NCBI RefSeq assembly: GCF_014773385.1
Contig: NZ_JACXAI010000040.1
Coordinates: forward strand, 1 to 53,483
Origin: Metabacillus arenae
Lineage (GTDB): Bacteria; Bacillota; Bacilli; Bacillales; Bacillaceae
Length of the DNA: 53,483 nucleotides
Reading direction: 5' to 3'
Under the pieces are notes generated by a model, which was given only the letters and a program-made list of their open reading frames with translations, ran no database searches and was not told where the DNA came from. A program made the position numbers and the translations under genes. This document shows, one piece after another, positions 26,755 to 36,534 of the stretch (position 1 is its first letter; every line of letters starts with the position of its first letter).

Positions 26755-27106
26755 GTCTTACCCAACTCAAGTTTTACGTTATATTAAATTGCATGATATC
26801 TATTTTTTTAGTTTTGTCTACAAATTGTACCTAGTTTCATGCTGAATTATTTCCAATTAATCATCATTATAAATTAATAGGTATAGTTTGTTCTGGTACA
26901 TTCCCTGGTTCAGTTGCATGGGGATTTGCTGAGTGCTCAAACGGCAAAATAAATAATATTTATCTAATGTTATATCAATTGATGGATATCGGTTATAAGA
27001 TTCTTCAAGAGTAATAGCGCTAGTGCCTGATAATATGAAATAAAGACTTTTTACTTGCTGGTATAGATAAATGCGGATTTTGTACACTAAGGCAATTTCA
27101 ATATAA

Positions 27107-27145
27107 AAAAGGCTGATTAACTGTACGATAAGTAATCAGCCTTTT
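27107..27145. terminator. Perfect 13-bp terminator stem
   Basis: AAAAGGCTGATTA (27107-27119) and TAATCAGCCTTTT (27133-27145) are exact reverse complements. It terminates the minus-strand gene remnant just to its right and may work in both directions. Confidence 0.8.
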
Positions 27146-27159
27146 ATATTGTTAGCTTT

Positions 27160-27321
27160 TTAGTTTAACAATTGCAGCAAGGTACACATTGTTGTTTTTG
27201 AAACAGTTTTCTTGTAAATAGTGATTTGATTAAAAAACTCGTATTTCCAAGCTTCACGATTGATAAGGTCTTATTTGTGTTTTTGTTCTTCTAAGATAGA
27301 TTGATACTCGTAATCATTCAT
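27160..27321 (-). pseudogene. Small gene with an in-frame stop
   Basis: From ATG 27321, behind AAGGGAGAG, the frame reads MNDYEYQSILEEQKHK, then TAA, then continues in the same frame as DLINREAWKYEFFNQITIYK to LLQLLN and TAA at 27160. With its own terminator directly after, this looks like a real 53-codon gene inactivated by a nonsense change. The family was not recognised; a small charged cytoplasmic protein would be expected. Confidence 0.5.
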
Positions 27322-27589
27322 TAGCGAACTCTCCCTTTACGTATTAACCGCAACACGTATTTATAGTAGGGGTAGGGAAACGATTCTAGTAATGAGGGGC
27401 CACATATTGATTATTACCCTGTTTAGAATGAACCTAGAATAAAAATAGACTTATCTCGGACTTACTCGAATTAAACCTTATTTTTGAACATAAGCTGGAG
27501 TTTTAGTTTTTAATTCTAATTGTTTTTTAAACAATATACAACTCAGATGAAACATATGAATTGTTAGATTAAAAAATCGCTTCTATTTT

Positions 27590-29074
27590 TCAGTTTGCTG
27601 CAATATCGTCTATATAACCTTTTGCTTTTATTTCTGCAATCCCTTTTTGAATATCTTTCATCCTCTTCGCATCAAGAGTATAGAATTTCATTGCTGTAAT
27701 AGATACAAGTAAGCACAAAGCTGGTAAACCGAATGCTAATATTAACGTTGTAACAAACAATGGTGTTGTTAAGGTATCTCCAACCTCAGGGAATTGTGAT
27801 TTGTATCCAATAATCCCAACAACAACTCCTACAATGGTAGGTGCTAATGATGAAACAAGCTGATCAATAAAAGAGAAAATGGTTCCCATCATACCTGGTA
27901 CGTAACGTCCTGATTTGTGTGTTTCATAATCTGACACATCTGCGATCATCGGAACAACAAGCGTTGTTGGAATATTGGCAAAGCCTATTGCGAGTGTATA
28001 TAAAACAATAAATAAGATAGTCGTAATACCGATATTCTTAAGTGTGATTGAAGATGGATTATCTACTAGTAAAAATAGGAAAATTAAACCTACAAAGGAT
28101 ACTATCCCAATCCATGCAGAGGTAACATATGATTTTTTTAAACCAGCCTTTCTAGCAATACTTACAACGTAAAAGGTAATTAATAGAGTAGGGATAATTG
28201 TAATCATACTAACTGTACCACTAAGTGAATAATCTCCTAGTAATATACCAAATAACATAACCCCTACTACGGAATAACGATTAATACTGATGGCTAGTTT
28301 ATCAAATGATGCTGAGATGGAAAGCATTTGTAGTGGTCTGTTTCCTTTCACAACGCCCCAATATTCACGTAATGAGGTTTTTGTTCCCTCTTCTGCTAAT
28401 CCATAGAATTCCTTCTTATCTTTTGACCAAATACCTACGATCGCGAGTATGGCACATATTCCTGAAAGAATAAGTCCATAACTATTCAATTCAGTAAATA
28501 AAGGTAAAGTAAAATTACCATGTTTTGAAATGAGATAGTTTGAAACAAAGATTTGTCCACCAGTAAAAACTCCGATGTTATAGATACTATCAAAAATGGC
28601 ATAAAGCGGACGCTGCTTTGGATGATTAGTCAACACCGTTTGTCCTGCTTTTGTTACACTTGTTTGTAATGAATAACCAATTTTATTTATGATTAACATA
28701 GCCGTAAAGAAAATAAATTGCATCGATTCCGGCAAGAAATGAGTTACACTATAGATAATAATAATTGTACCAGCTGAAATAATATTTCCTATTACAATTA
28801 ACGGTGTATACTTACCGAACTTAGACTCTGTTTTGTCAATGATATATCCTATGGCAGGGTCAATGATCCCATCAAATAGCCTTGCTGCCATTAAAACCGA
28901 ACTTATAACCATAACAGCAAGCCCGGCAATCCCAGTAGCATAATAAGTGACAAATCCTAAAATAAATGCCTGAAGATTCGTTGATGTGTTATTTAAGGTA
29001 AAAAAGGCTATTTGCCATAATTTTGCTTTATTAGTTGCCTGTACATTATTATTTGTTGAATAAGACATACTCAT
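27590..29074 (-). CDS. uidB: GPH-family glucuronide:cation symporter
   Basis: A 494-residue glycoside-pentoside-hexuronide transporter with 12 predicted membrane segments. Family motifs include ARLFDGIIDPAIGYIIDKTE (the D-x-x-x-D-P signature of TM2/loop) and MIADVSDYETHKSGRYVPGM, the central-loop signature. It imports beta-glucuronides for the beta-glucuronidase encoded just upstream. A candidate cre overlaps the sequence before its start. The gene lies 238 bp after uidA, with a 62-codon ORF in between. Confidence 0.88.
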   Translation of the reverse strand: MSMSYSTNNNVQATNKAKLWQIAFFTLNNTSTNLQAFILGFVTYYATGIAGLAVMVISSVLMAARLFDGIIDPAIGYIIDKTESKFGKYTPLIVIGNIISAGTIIIIYSVTHFLPESMQFIFFTAMLIINKIGYSLQTSVTKAGQTVLTNHPKQRPLYAIFDSIYNIGVFTGGQIFVSNYLISKHGNFTLPLFTELNSYGLILSGICAILAIVGIWSKDKKEFYGLAEEGTKTSLREYWGVVKGNRPLQMLSISASFDKLAISINRYSVVGVMLFGILLGDYSLSGTVSMITIIPTLLITFYVVSIARKAGLKKSYVTSAWIGIVSFVGLIFLFLLVDNPSSITLKNIGITTILFIVLYTLAIGFANIPTTLVVPMIADVSDYETHKSGRYVPGMMGTIFSFIDQLVSSLAPTIVGVVVGIIGYKSQFPEVGDTLTTPLFVTTLILAFGLPALCLLVSITAMKFYTLDAKRMKDIQKGIAEIKAKGYIDDIAAN

Positions 29075-29087
29075 TACCCCCTAATCA

Positions 29088-29102
29088 AATAAACGCTTTC
29101 AT
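29088..29102 (-). promoter_or_regulatory. Candidate cre before uidB
   Basis: On the minus strand ATGAAAGCGTTTATT fits the cre pattern with one mismatch near the 3' end. It sits 14 bp upstream of the carrier start. Confidence 0.55.
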
Positions 29103-29111
29103 TTAAAAGAA

Positions 29112-29300
29112 TTATAAAGAAATGTATCTGTCATTGATACTTTCCCATGCCTCCGTATACAAATTACCTGTTCGTTTGCTCCCTTCAATACAAATGTAAG
29201 CCCTTTCATAAACTGCTAAAAAAATCCCGGGAAAATTCTTTCTACTAATTCTTTCAACATGTACAATGTCAAAGTAATGACGCAATAAATACTTTGACAT
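29112..29300 (-). CDS. Small ORF between uidA and uidB, unknown
   Basis: A 62-codon frame starting 12 bp after the beta-glucuronidase stop, with TGGAG 7 nt before ATG. The product reads MSKYLLRHYFDIVHVERISR and ends SINDRYISL. It has no clear membrane segment. No family was recognised. The tight spacing and ribosome site argue for translation, but it could be the remnant of a larger gene. Confidence 0.4.
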   Translation of the reverse strand: MSKYLLRHYFDIVHVERISRKNFPGIFLAVYERAYICIEGSKRTGNLYTEAWESINDRYISL

Positions 29301-29312
29301 TGTGAAACTCCA

Positions 29313-31103
29313 TTACTCTTTATAACCAAAGTCTGGTAATTCAGTCCAACGCTGCCTTAAGTGGTGTGCAGCTGCTTTTGGTTTACGATCACGAGTGAAA
29401 ATACCTTTTTTATTCCCTTGAACACGGATGATTCCTTGACTTGTAGCGAAATCTGCAAAGTTCCACACTTGTTCACCAACAATTTCCCTATATTCATCAA
29501 AAACCTCATGATTTGCACGATAGAATTCCACCTGGAATTCTTCTGTAAACATAACAGGGTCCACATCATGCAAGCCAGCAATTGTATCTGCACCATACTC
29601 TGTGAACATAATTGGTTTTCCGGGACAGCGTTTTTTCCAGCCATCAAGTTCTTTACGAAGATATGCTTTGATAATATCCCACTCACCACCTTCGATATAC
29701 CATCCATAGTAACGATTAAGAGCAAGTATATCGACAATTTCGGCGATCTGACACTTTTCTGGACTTGATTCTACATGAGTTACGATTGTAACTGGCCGCT
29801 TCTGTGGATCAACCTCTTTTGTCAAATTCACAAGGGGCTCAAAATATTCACGAGCACCTTCCTCCTCTGAAGCTGGTTCATTTGCAATAGACCACATAAC
29901 AACGCTTGGATGGTTTTTATCCCTTGCAACCAAATTCTTAATAACTTGGCAATGATGGTCAAATGTACCAATATGTTCCCATGTATTTCGGAAGTTCTCT
30001 CCACCACGTAAAGTGGTCATAAAATTCAAATGAACACCAACAGCCGGAGTTTCATCAATAACTACAATACCTTCACGATCGGCCAAGCGCATGATTTCTT
30101 CTGAATAAGGATAATGTGACGTTCGAAATGAATTAGCACCAATCCATTTTAGTAAGTTGAAATCTATTACATTTGCAGCTTCGTCAAATCCTCTGCCATG
30201 AATAGCTGTATCTTCATGTTTTCCGAATCCTTTAAAATAAAATGGCTTATTATTGATTAGGAACTTACCATCTTGTACCTCAACAGACCGCACACCAAAT
30301 GGCTGTTCGTAAACATCAACTACTTTTCCATCTTTAACAGCTTCAATTTTTAACGTATAAAGATATGAATGTAAAGGTTCCCACAATTTTACGTCTGATA
30401 GATAAAGAGATCCTTCTTTCCCTGATGCAGACGCTACAGTTAAACCGCTTTCATCTATGGCACTAACAGTTACTTCAGCATTTCCAACCATATCAACTTT
30501 AAATTGTATCGTCCCATTAATCTGGGTAACAACAGTAACATCCTGTACAAATGTTTTCGGTGTAGTATATATTTTTACAGGTCGATGTAAACCGGCATAA
30601 TTAAAAAAATCAAAATTTGGCTGATTTTTTATTACTTTCCCTACACCTTCAATCTCATCCTCTTTGTAAAAACCAACAGGTAATGTTGTTTCATCTACTA
30701 TATTGTCAACTGCAACAGTTAACCGATTTTTCCCGCTCTGCAAATATCCGTAAAGCTCTGCTTCAAAAGGTAAAAATCCACCTTTATGCTCAACTACAAG
30801 CTTCCCATTGATAAATACTTTTGCTTTATGTGTTGCTGATCCGAATCGAAGAACTATACGTTCCTTCGACAATAATTCTGGAACAACAAATTCACGTTCA
30901 TACCAAACCAAACCAACATGATTACGGATATCACTTGTCACACCAATATCATTATAAGAAGATGGTACAGCGATATTGATCGTATCTTTTAAACCTGTTT
31001 CATACCATTTTTCCTGCAGTCCTTTACCTTTATCTAATTTAAATTGCCAGATTCCGTTTAAGTCTATAATACTGCGAGTTTCAGTAGTAATTGGGTATAA
31101 CAT
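29313..31103 (-). CDS. uidA: Beta-glucuronidase (GH2)
   Basis: A 596-residue GH2 enzyme of cytoplasmic type (no signal peptide). The N-terminal sugar-binding domain starts at [21 protein letters not shown]2 signatures include [20 protein letters not shown] and [20 protein letters not shown]; the acid/base glutamate is in [10 protein letters not shown] and the nucleophile glutamate in MFTEYGADT. It releases glucuronic acid from aryl or steroid glucuronides imported by UidB. Length matches E. coli UidA (about 600). A divergent AraC regulator and a candidate cre lie upstream. No hexuronate-catabolism genes are within the window. Confidence 0.93.
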   Translation of the reverse strand: MLYPITTETRSIIDLNGIWQFKLDKGKGLQEKWYETGLKDTINIAVPSSYNDIGVTSDIRNHVGLVWYEREFVVPELLSKERIVLRFGSATHKAKVFINGKLVVEHKGGFLPFEAELYGYLQSGKNRLTVAVDNIVDETTLPVGFYKEDEIEGVGKVIKNQPNFDFFNYAGLHRPVKIYTTPKTFVQDVTVVTQINGTIQFKVDMVGNAEVTVSAIDESGLTVASASGKEGSLYLSDVKLWEPLHSYLYTLKIEAVKDGKVVDVYEQPFGVRSVEVQDGKFLINNKPFYFKGFGKHEDTAIHGRGFDEAANVIDFNLLKWIGANSFRTSHYPYSEEIMRLADREGIVVIDETPAVGVHLNFMTTLRGGENFRNTWEHIGTFDHHCQVIKNLVARDKNHPSVVMWSIANEPASEEEGAREYFEPLVNLTKEVDPQKRPVTIVTHVESSPEKCQIAEIVDILALNRYYGWYIEGGEWDIIKAYLRKELDGWKKRCPGKPIMFTEYGADTIAGLHDVDPVMFTEEFQVEFYRANHEVFDEYREIVGEQVWNFADFATSQGIIRVQGNKKGIFTRDRKPKAAAHHLRQRWTELPDFGYKE

Positions 31104-31154
31104 ACTAGTCGACTCCTCTTCTTTTTTTCTCCAAAATCGTTTTTAATGCGTTTC

Positions 31155-31168
31155 TGTAAACACTTTCA
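31155..31168 (-). promoter_or_regulatory. Candidate cre before uidA
   Basis: TGTAAACACTTTCA on the plus strand (the site is near-palindromic) matches the cre core except for A in place of the central G. It is about 50 bp upstream of uidA. Confidence 0.4.
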
Positions 31169-31356
31169 GAAGTTGACATCAAGCACCATTCAATATTCGC
31201 TTTTTCTTCTAGTATTTTACAAGAACAGTTTGTAGTTAATTTCTAAAATAATTATAGTTTTTATTTTGTATATATTATGGTATATTTTTTAGATTAAAAG
31301 TAAAAATTGCAGATGATTTAATACTTACTAATCCATACAGAATGGAGGGAATAAGA

Positions 31357-32583
31357 ATGTCTCACTTAATAGTGGATTTAGAATATATTTGTAAACTAGC
31401 TTTTAATTTGTATAAAATACCAATCTATTTTTTTGATAACAAGGGAAATTTAAAACATAAAATATCTACAAATTTTACATCTAATCCTTTATTTTCATCA
31501 AATGAGGATATTATTGTCCAACTTTTTTCTGGAACAAACCTTTATCATTTCCCGATACTCAAGGAATCTGCGTACCTTGAAAAATATTTCTCGATTAATC
31601 TTTATTCAAATAATCAATTTAATGGAACGATTGTAGTAGGTCCAATTATGAATTTTAGGATGACAGAAGAAACCATTAATGGCATTTTTAAAGATCTTAA
31701 GATAAAAGTAAGCAAAGAAGAAATGGTATGTTATTATAATCAACTTCCCATAATAAATAATTTTGAGTTTATTAATATGAGCATGGTCCTTTATTACATC
31801 ATTTATCAACAAAAACTAGACTTGGTAGAAATCTTGAAAAAAAATGAACAACTTGAAGAGAAAAGGATTGAAATAGAGCAATCTGATACTCAAATAACAG
31901 AACGACGCCAAAGTAATAAATTTCATACGGATATATCAGTTGAAAGGAATATGTTGCATTTGGTAAAAATGGGGAGAAAGGATGAACTTAGAGAAACGTT
32001 TCAGGCTATTCTAAAACAAGGGAAAATTGGAGTTCTTTCTAAGACCAGTTATTTACGAAGTCAAAAAAATCTAGGTATTGTGACCATTACACTTGCAACA
32101 AGAGCTTCAGTAGAAGGTGGACTTTTTCAAGAGATTGCCTACAACCTTAGTGATTTATATATCCAGAAACTTGAGGAACTAAATGAAAGTAAAGCAGTCA
32201 TTCAATTAACAGAAAGTGCTTTATTAGATTTCGCAGAACGAGTTAAAAATACCAAAAAACATAAATATTCCCGGCCGATAAACATTTGCTTAAATTATAT
32301 ATTTACCCATATTTACGAAGATATAACCCTATCTCATCTAGCTGAATTAACATCAATGAATCCCAATTATCTATCTGTTCTTTTTAAAAAAGAAGTAGGT
32401 ATTTCTCCCAGACGATATATCCATCAGACTAAGATAGACGAAGCGAAACACTTATTGACATATACGGAGTATACTTTGGCCGAGATTTCTAATCTTCTAA
32501 ATTTCCATGACCAAAGTCATTTTATTAAAGTTTTTAAAAAATTTGCAGGGATAACACCTAAACAATTTAAAAATGGGAGTTAA
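31357..32583 (+). CDS. AraC-family regulator of the glucuronide locus
   Basis: A 408-residue regulator. The ATG at 31357 is preferred to 31342 because GGAGGGA lies 7 nt upstream of it. The N-terminal 290 residues form a sensor-like region (LAFNLYKIPIYFFDNKGNLK; TIVVGPIMNFRMT). The C-terminal two-HTH domain covers about 305-405: YEDITLSHLAELTSMNPNYL, PRRYIHQTKIDEAKHLL and DQSHFIKVFKKFAGITPKQF. It is divergent from uidA, so control of uidA-uidB is the natural inference. Confidence 0.88.
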   Translation: MSHLIVDLEYICKLAFNLYKIPIYFFDNKGNLKHKISTNFTSNPLFSSNEDIIVQLFSGTNLYHFPILKESAYLEKYFSINLYSNNQFNGTIVVGPIMNFRMTEETINGIFKDLKIKVSKEEMVCYYNQLPIINNFEFINMSMVLYYIIYQQKLDLVEILKKNEQLEEKRIEIEQSDTQITERRQSNKFHTDISVERNMLHLVKMGRKDELRETFQAILKQGKIGVLSKTSYLRSQKNLGIVTITLATRASVEGGLFQEIAYNLSDLYIQKLEELNESKAVIQLTESALLDFAERVKNTKKHKYSRPINICLNYIFTHIYEDITLSHLAELTSMNPNYLSVLFKKEVGISPRRYIHQTKIDEAKHLLTYTEYTLAEISNLLNFHDQSHFIKVFKKFAGITPKQFKNGS

Positions 32584-32681
32584 AATACCTAGAGTAAATT
32601 AACATTCTCACAAATAAAAACTTTCTCTTTAATTCATAAGTGGATATAAGGGCTTTCAGAAAGATTTGAATTTACAACACT
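32584..32681. other. Short gap after the AraC gene
   Basis: No hairpin or ORF that could be supported. Confidence 0.3.
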
Positions 32682-32972
32682 TTAAACAGTTTGAAGCCAA
32701 ATGGTCGTCTCCATCAACTGCTCCCAAGGGCTAAACCAATAATGCCGGGTGAAACCTTCATTTGTCACAAGATGCTCGACGGCTTCTTTATCGGATACAG
32801 CTACAGTAGAAGGAATCATTAAGAAGTAAGAGAACCGATGACAGAAGAGCCTTTTGTCCTCCGGTTGATGCAGCTGCCAGGCTTCTTTAGAAGCTGAAAA
32901 CGTTGATAAATCAACGATGTATAAAAACATGCATAAACGAGTAAAAACGTATAAGCCAAACCCTTGGTACAT
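32682..32972 (-). pseudogene. Unrecognised gene fragment
   Basis: A 96-codon frame without a ribosome site at its ATG. The C-terminal 70 residues look protein-like (LHQPEDKRLFCHRFSYFLMI, then DKEAVEHLVTNEGFTRHYWF) and the base composition is less AT-rich than the surroundings, while the first 25 residues look like read-through. I take it as the 3' end of a lost gene. No family was recognised. Confidence 0.35.
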
Positions 32973-33242
32973 ATGGGTTTAGCTCTTTTCGTTACTTCCT
33001 TATATTGTCTTTATGTTAACTAGATTTGTATAGAGTATGCATTCGATCCTTTGAGAGCTTTTTTAATTAATGGAGTGGTCTACAAAAAAGCTCAGACACC
33101 TTATCTCATGAAGACAGTAAGTTAAATTAGAAGGAGTGTCCAATTGAAGTACTATAGATTAATGCTATTTTCTGGGGATATACCTATACACTTTCTCTTT
33201 TTACCTATATAGGGGTACGGCAATGATTCATTCTTTTTCATG
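32973..33242. other. Gap with a possible IS end
   Basis: TGGTCTACAAAAAAGCTCAG (33075 region) and GAAGGAGTGTCCAATTG (33131 region) resemble terminal sequences of IS3-type elements, but no transposase is present. Weak evidence. Confidence 0.25.
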
Positions 33243-33635
33243 TCATAAGCCATCATTTTTTTTAACATAATCCAAATAATTTTTCTTATCCTCCAATTCC
33301 CGTTCCAAATAGCCGATGTATCCAAATAGTAAGTTGATGTCTTTAGCGGTTTCACCAGCTTGATGAAGGTATTTTTCTTTCAGTCTTTTCAAATCTCTTT
33401 TTACAATCCACTGTTCTTCGCGCTCCTCACCAGCCAGCTCAAACGCTTTTACGGTTTCATCGGGAATCAATTCAATCCCCATGAATCGTTTAATTTCTTT
33501 ATCGCCTTTTCGATCAATATTATAAGCGTACCTTTTTAATTCAAGCTCAGTTAAGTAATCTGGACGAATTTTTATTGATTTTGGGATCACTCCCTGACGA
33601 GCAATAAATTCCTTTAACTGATCAACAACCTTCAA
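33243..33635 (-). CDS. Hypothetical 130-residue charged protein
   Basis: Starts at TTG 33635 behind GGGGGGA, about 6 nt upstream. The protein is rich in Lys, Glu and Asp, with IPKSIKIRPDYLTELELKRY and FMGIELIPDETVKAFELAGE near the N-terminus and a helical C-terminal half. The IKIRPDYL/GIELIPDE layout resembles small phage-type or plasmid-type hypothetical proteins, but no family was recognised. No membrane segment. It stands alone. Confidence 0.6.
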   Translation of the reverse strand: MKVVDQLKEFIARQGVIPKSIKIRPDYLTELELKRYAYNIDRKGDKEIKRFMGIELIPDETVKAFELAGEEREEQWIVKRDLKRLKEKYLHQAGETAKDINLLFGYIGYLERELEDKKNYLDYVKKNDGL

Positions 33636-33954
33636 AACGATCCCCCCATTAACCTTTCTAATACAACCTATTCAAAAACGATGATGATCATCCATAACTC
33701 AAACAATTTTAGTAGAAAATGTTGAAAGCATAATAAGGGTGTTTAAAAACCTTATTCATATTCCTCTACTAAAGGTCAACTTAATGGATTAATACTTATG
33801 AGCTAATGTACCGATATAATGAAATGAGTTTAAGGAAATTCGTATCAGAGTGAATGCCAGGTCAAAAATAGGTTGCTATGTAGCCACCAATAGAGGCGGC
33901 TCTATTTCATTAACATGGAGGCTTTTTCTCATTAACCGATGGTCCCCAAAAAAA
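33636..33954. other. Intergenic stretch
   Basis: Holds a weak AGCC...GGCT hairpin near 33887-33902 that might end the minus-strand regulator gene. Nothing else was seen. Confidence 0.3.
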
Positions 33955-34890
33955 CTAATCTGTTTCAAAGATGATCGACCCTGTTTTTGAAATATCGTAG
34001 CCTTCAATAGTATTAATTTTATTCTTAAATTCTGGTGAATTCAAAATCTTAAGTAAGGATTGAATTAATCCACTTTTTTCTTCCGACTTCATAATGACGA
34101 TGTCATAACTTTCTTTAATCAAAGGGATAAAGTCAACTCCGACCATTTTTGAAGCCTTTTCAATTCCGATTCCTATATCAGCTATTCCTTGAGCAACAGC
34201 TGACGCAACACTGAAATGATTCGTTTCTTCGTTGTCATAGCCTTTAACCTCTTTTGAGCTAATATTGCGAATGCGCATTTGTTCATCTAATAAAACCCGT
34301 GCACCGGAACCCTTTTCACGATTAATGATGGTCACTTCTTCACGGGACAAGTCTTCCCAAGTTTGAATGTTCTTAGGATTTCCTGGCTTTACATAGAAAC
34401 CTGCCGACCTTGAGACAAGGTTCATGACGATATATGAACGACCTGTTAGAATCCGTTTTATAAAAGGAAGATTATACTCTTTTGTATCTCCATCAAATAA
34501 GTGGCAGCTTACAATGGTACATTTTCCGTTGTACATAGAAATTAAGCTGTTTAAGCTCCCATTATAGTCGCGCAATGATTTAAAACCTTCAGCTTGAATG
34601 CTGTTTGCTAGTAAATCTAATGTTATATCTTGTCCGCTTATAATCACATTATTTTGTATGGAGGACTCTGCATCAGCTCTTTGAGGATGACTAATGTTTG
34701 CTTTTGGATTTATGCTTTTATTCTTAGATTTGGCAATATAATTTTCTAAGTCAATCGAATCAATTCGGTTCTGCCTGCCAACACGATAGGCAGGTAATTC
34801 ACCTTTATTAATTAAGTCGTAAACTGTTAATTTAGACACTCTCAATAGTCGCGCAATTTCTTCAGTTGTATACGATCGTTCTTCCTTCAC
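33955..34890 (-). CDS. HTH regulator with a PBP-like molybdate-sensing domain
   Basis: The start is taken as GTG 34890, giving about 311 residues, because AAAGGAG lies about 10 nt upstream; the longer ATG at 34941 has no ribosome site. The N-terminus has an excisionase/MerR-like HTH (YTTEEIARLLRVSKLTVYDL, then INKGELPAYRVGRQNRI). The C-terminal 200 residues are a periplasmic-binding-protein-like domain (PF12727 type: ITIINREKGSGARVLLDEQM region, AVAQGIADIGIGIEKASKMV). Such one-component regulators sense molybdate or related ligands. It is divergent from modA. Confidence 0.83.
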   Translation of the reverse strand: MKEERSYTTEEIARLLRVSKLTVYDLINKGELPAYRVGRQNRIDSIDLENYIAKSKNKSINPKANISHPQRADAESSIQNNVIISGQDITLDLLANSIQAEGFKSLRDYNGSLNSLISMYNGKCTIVSCHLFDGDTKEYNLPFIKRILTGRSYIVMNLVSRSAGFYVKPGNPKNIQTWEDLSREEVTIINREKGSGARVLLDEQMRIRNISSKEVKGYDNEETNHFSVASAVAQGIADIGIGIEKASKMVGVDFIPLIKESYDIVIMKSEEKSGLIQSLLKILNSPEFKNKINTIEGYDISKTGSIIFETD

Positions 34891-35034
34891 AAGCTTGTCA
34901 CTCCTTTCCTTTATTTTATCTCTTTTAATAGAAGTTTTCATATGTTTAATATAATATTCAAATTTTCTGTTTTATTATTACATATAATTAGTTATAATCT
35001 ATTATGTTTAAATATAAAATTAGGATGGTTATGA

Positions 35035-35841
35035 ATGTTAATAAGGATTAATGGATTAATCAGTATGATGATGCTGGTTTTGTTGTTTGGATGTGCCTAT
35101 CCCAATTCTACAAAAGAAGAACAAAAAGCAGAAAACTCAGCATTAAATGAAAATGTAGAACTTACCATCTCAGCTGCAGCCAGCTTACAGGATGCTTTAA
35201 CGAAGATTGAAGAAAAGTATGAAAAAGACCACACGAATGTTGATCTGAAGTTTAACTTCGGGGGTTCAGGTGCATTGAAACAGCAGATTGAACAAGGAGC
35301 CCCAGTAGACTTATTCTTTTCAGCGGCAGAAGATAAATTCGATGATCTCATTCAAAAAGGTGAAATTGATGAAAAACAAGGTATTGATTTGGTAGGCAAC
35401 GAATTAGTGCTTATTGTACCGAAAGGCGCAAAAAAACCGATTAAAGATTTCTCAGATTTGCCAACACAAGCTGATAAAATTGCTCTAGGTACACCAGAAG
35501 CGGTACCAGCTGGAAATTATGCAAAGCAAACTTTTGAAAACTTAAAGCTTTGGGATTCAATAAAGAATAAAGTGGTCTATGCAAAAGACGTACGGCAAGT
35601 ACTTTCATACATAGAAACGGGAAATGTCGATACAGGTATTGTGTATAAAACAGATGCTTTGATTTCAGATAAAGTGAAAATAGTTGCAACTGCTGATAAT
35701 AAAACACATGATCCAATTATTTATCCGGTTGGAGTTATAAAAGATACGAAACATCCAGAAGAAGCAACAGAGCTTTATGAATACTTACAAGGAAAAGAAG
35801 CCATAGATATATTGAAACAATATGGATTTGCAGCGGAATAA
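35035..35841 (+). CDS. modA: Molybdate ABC transporter substrate-binding lipoprotein
   Basis: A 268-residue secreted lipoprotein. The signal peptide ends in the lipobox LLFGC (Cys about 20). The mature part opens with VELTISAAASLQDALTKIEE, the ModA hallmark, and continues with NFGGSGALKQQIEQGAPVDL and KDVRQVLSYIETGNVDTGIV, the conserved oxyanion-binding and hinge regions. The ribosome site AGGATGG lies upstream. It is followed 8 bp later by the permease gene. It should bind molybdate or tungstate outside the cell. Confidence 0.93.
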   Translation: MLIRINGLISMMMLVLLFGCAYPNSTKEEQKAENSALNENVELTISAAASLQDALTKIEEKYEKDHTNVDLKFNFGGSGALKQQIEQGAPVDLFFSAAEDKFDDLIQKGEIDEKQGIDLVGNELVLIVPKGAKKPIKDFSDLPTQADKIALGTPEAVPAGNYAKQTFENLKLWDSIKNKVVYAKDVRQVLSYIETGNVDTGIVYKTDALISDKVKIVATADNKTHDPIIYPVGVIKDTKHPEEATELYEYLQGKEAIDILKQYGFAAE

Positions 35842-35849
35842 TTAGGACA

Positions 35850-36506
35850 ATGTTGAGTGAATTTATAGAGCCTGTTCTGTTATCATTAGAAGTTTCGTCT
35901 GTAGCTGGACTTATTGTTATTATTTTAGGTACTATAATCGGTTGGCTAATGGTCAACAAGTCTTTTAAAGGGAAAATAATTGTGGAAACAATCATCTTAT
36001 TGCCCCTCGTCCTATCACCAACGGTCATTGGTTTTCTCTTAATCGTTATTTTTGGCAAGAATAGTTGGTTAGGCAGACTAATTGAATGGATATTTAAGCA
36101 GCCTGTTTTGTTTACATGGTGGGCAGCAGTGATTGCTACAGCAGTAGTGGCTTTTCCACTTATGTACCAAGCTGCAAAAGCAGGATTTCAACAAGTGGAT
36201 GAGGACATAGTGGGAGCTGCCGCAGTAGATGGGGCGAATAAATTTCAGGTGTTTTTATATATTTCGGTCCCTTCGGCAGCAAAAATGTTGATTGCAGGCA
36301 GTATCTTGAGCTTTGCCAGAGCATTAGGAGAATTTGGAGCTACTTTAATGTTCGCGGGCAATATACCGGGGGAAACTCAAACCATCCCCACCGCGATTTA
36401 TGTGGCGATCGATTCTGGCAATATGACCATGGCTTGGCTATGGGTTCTTACAACTGTCCTTATCGCGTTCTTTATGTTACTGTTTATCAACTATAAAAGT
36501 GAATAA
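35850..36506 (+). CDS. modB: Molybdate ABC transporter permease
   Basis: A 218-residue permease with five or six membrane segments. The cytoplasmic EAA loop is visible as QQVDEDIVGAAAVDGANKFQ, followed by RALGEFGATLMFAGNIPGET, the ModB signature. The start is ATG 35850, only 8 bp after modA. No modC-like ATPase gene lies in the window, so the transporter must borrow an ATPase encoded elsewhere, as is known for Bacillus strains lacking a linked modC. Confidence 0.92.
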   Translation: MLSEFIEPVLLSLEVSSVAGLIVIILGTIIGWLMVNKSFKGKIIVETIILLPLVLSPTVIGFLLIVIFGKNSWLGRLIEWIFKQPVLFTWWAAVIATAVVAFPLMYQAAKAGFQQVDEDIVGAAAVDGANKFQVFLYISVPSAAKMLIAGSILSFARALGEFGATLMFAGNIPGETQTIPTAIYVAIDSGNMTMAWLWVLTTVLIAFFMLLFINYKSE

Positions 36507-36534
36507 GAGTTTAAAAATCTTATCCCACTCTTAA

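Noticed and set aside
26857-27087. 76-codon minus-strand ORF
   Set aside because: No ribosome site, composition follows the AT-rich background and no domain is visible.
29357-29768. ORFs overlapping the 3' part of uidA on both strands
   Set aside because: They are frame shadows of the beta-glucuronidase gene, whose motifs are clear.
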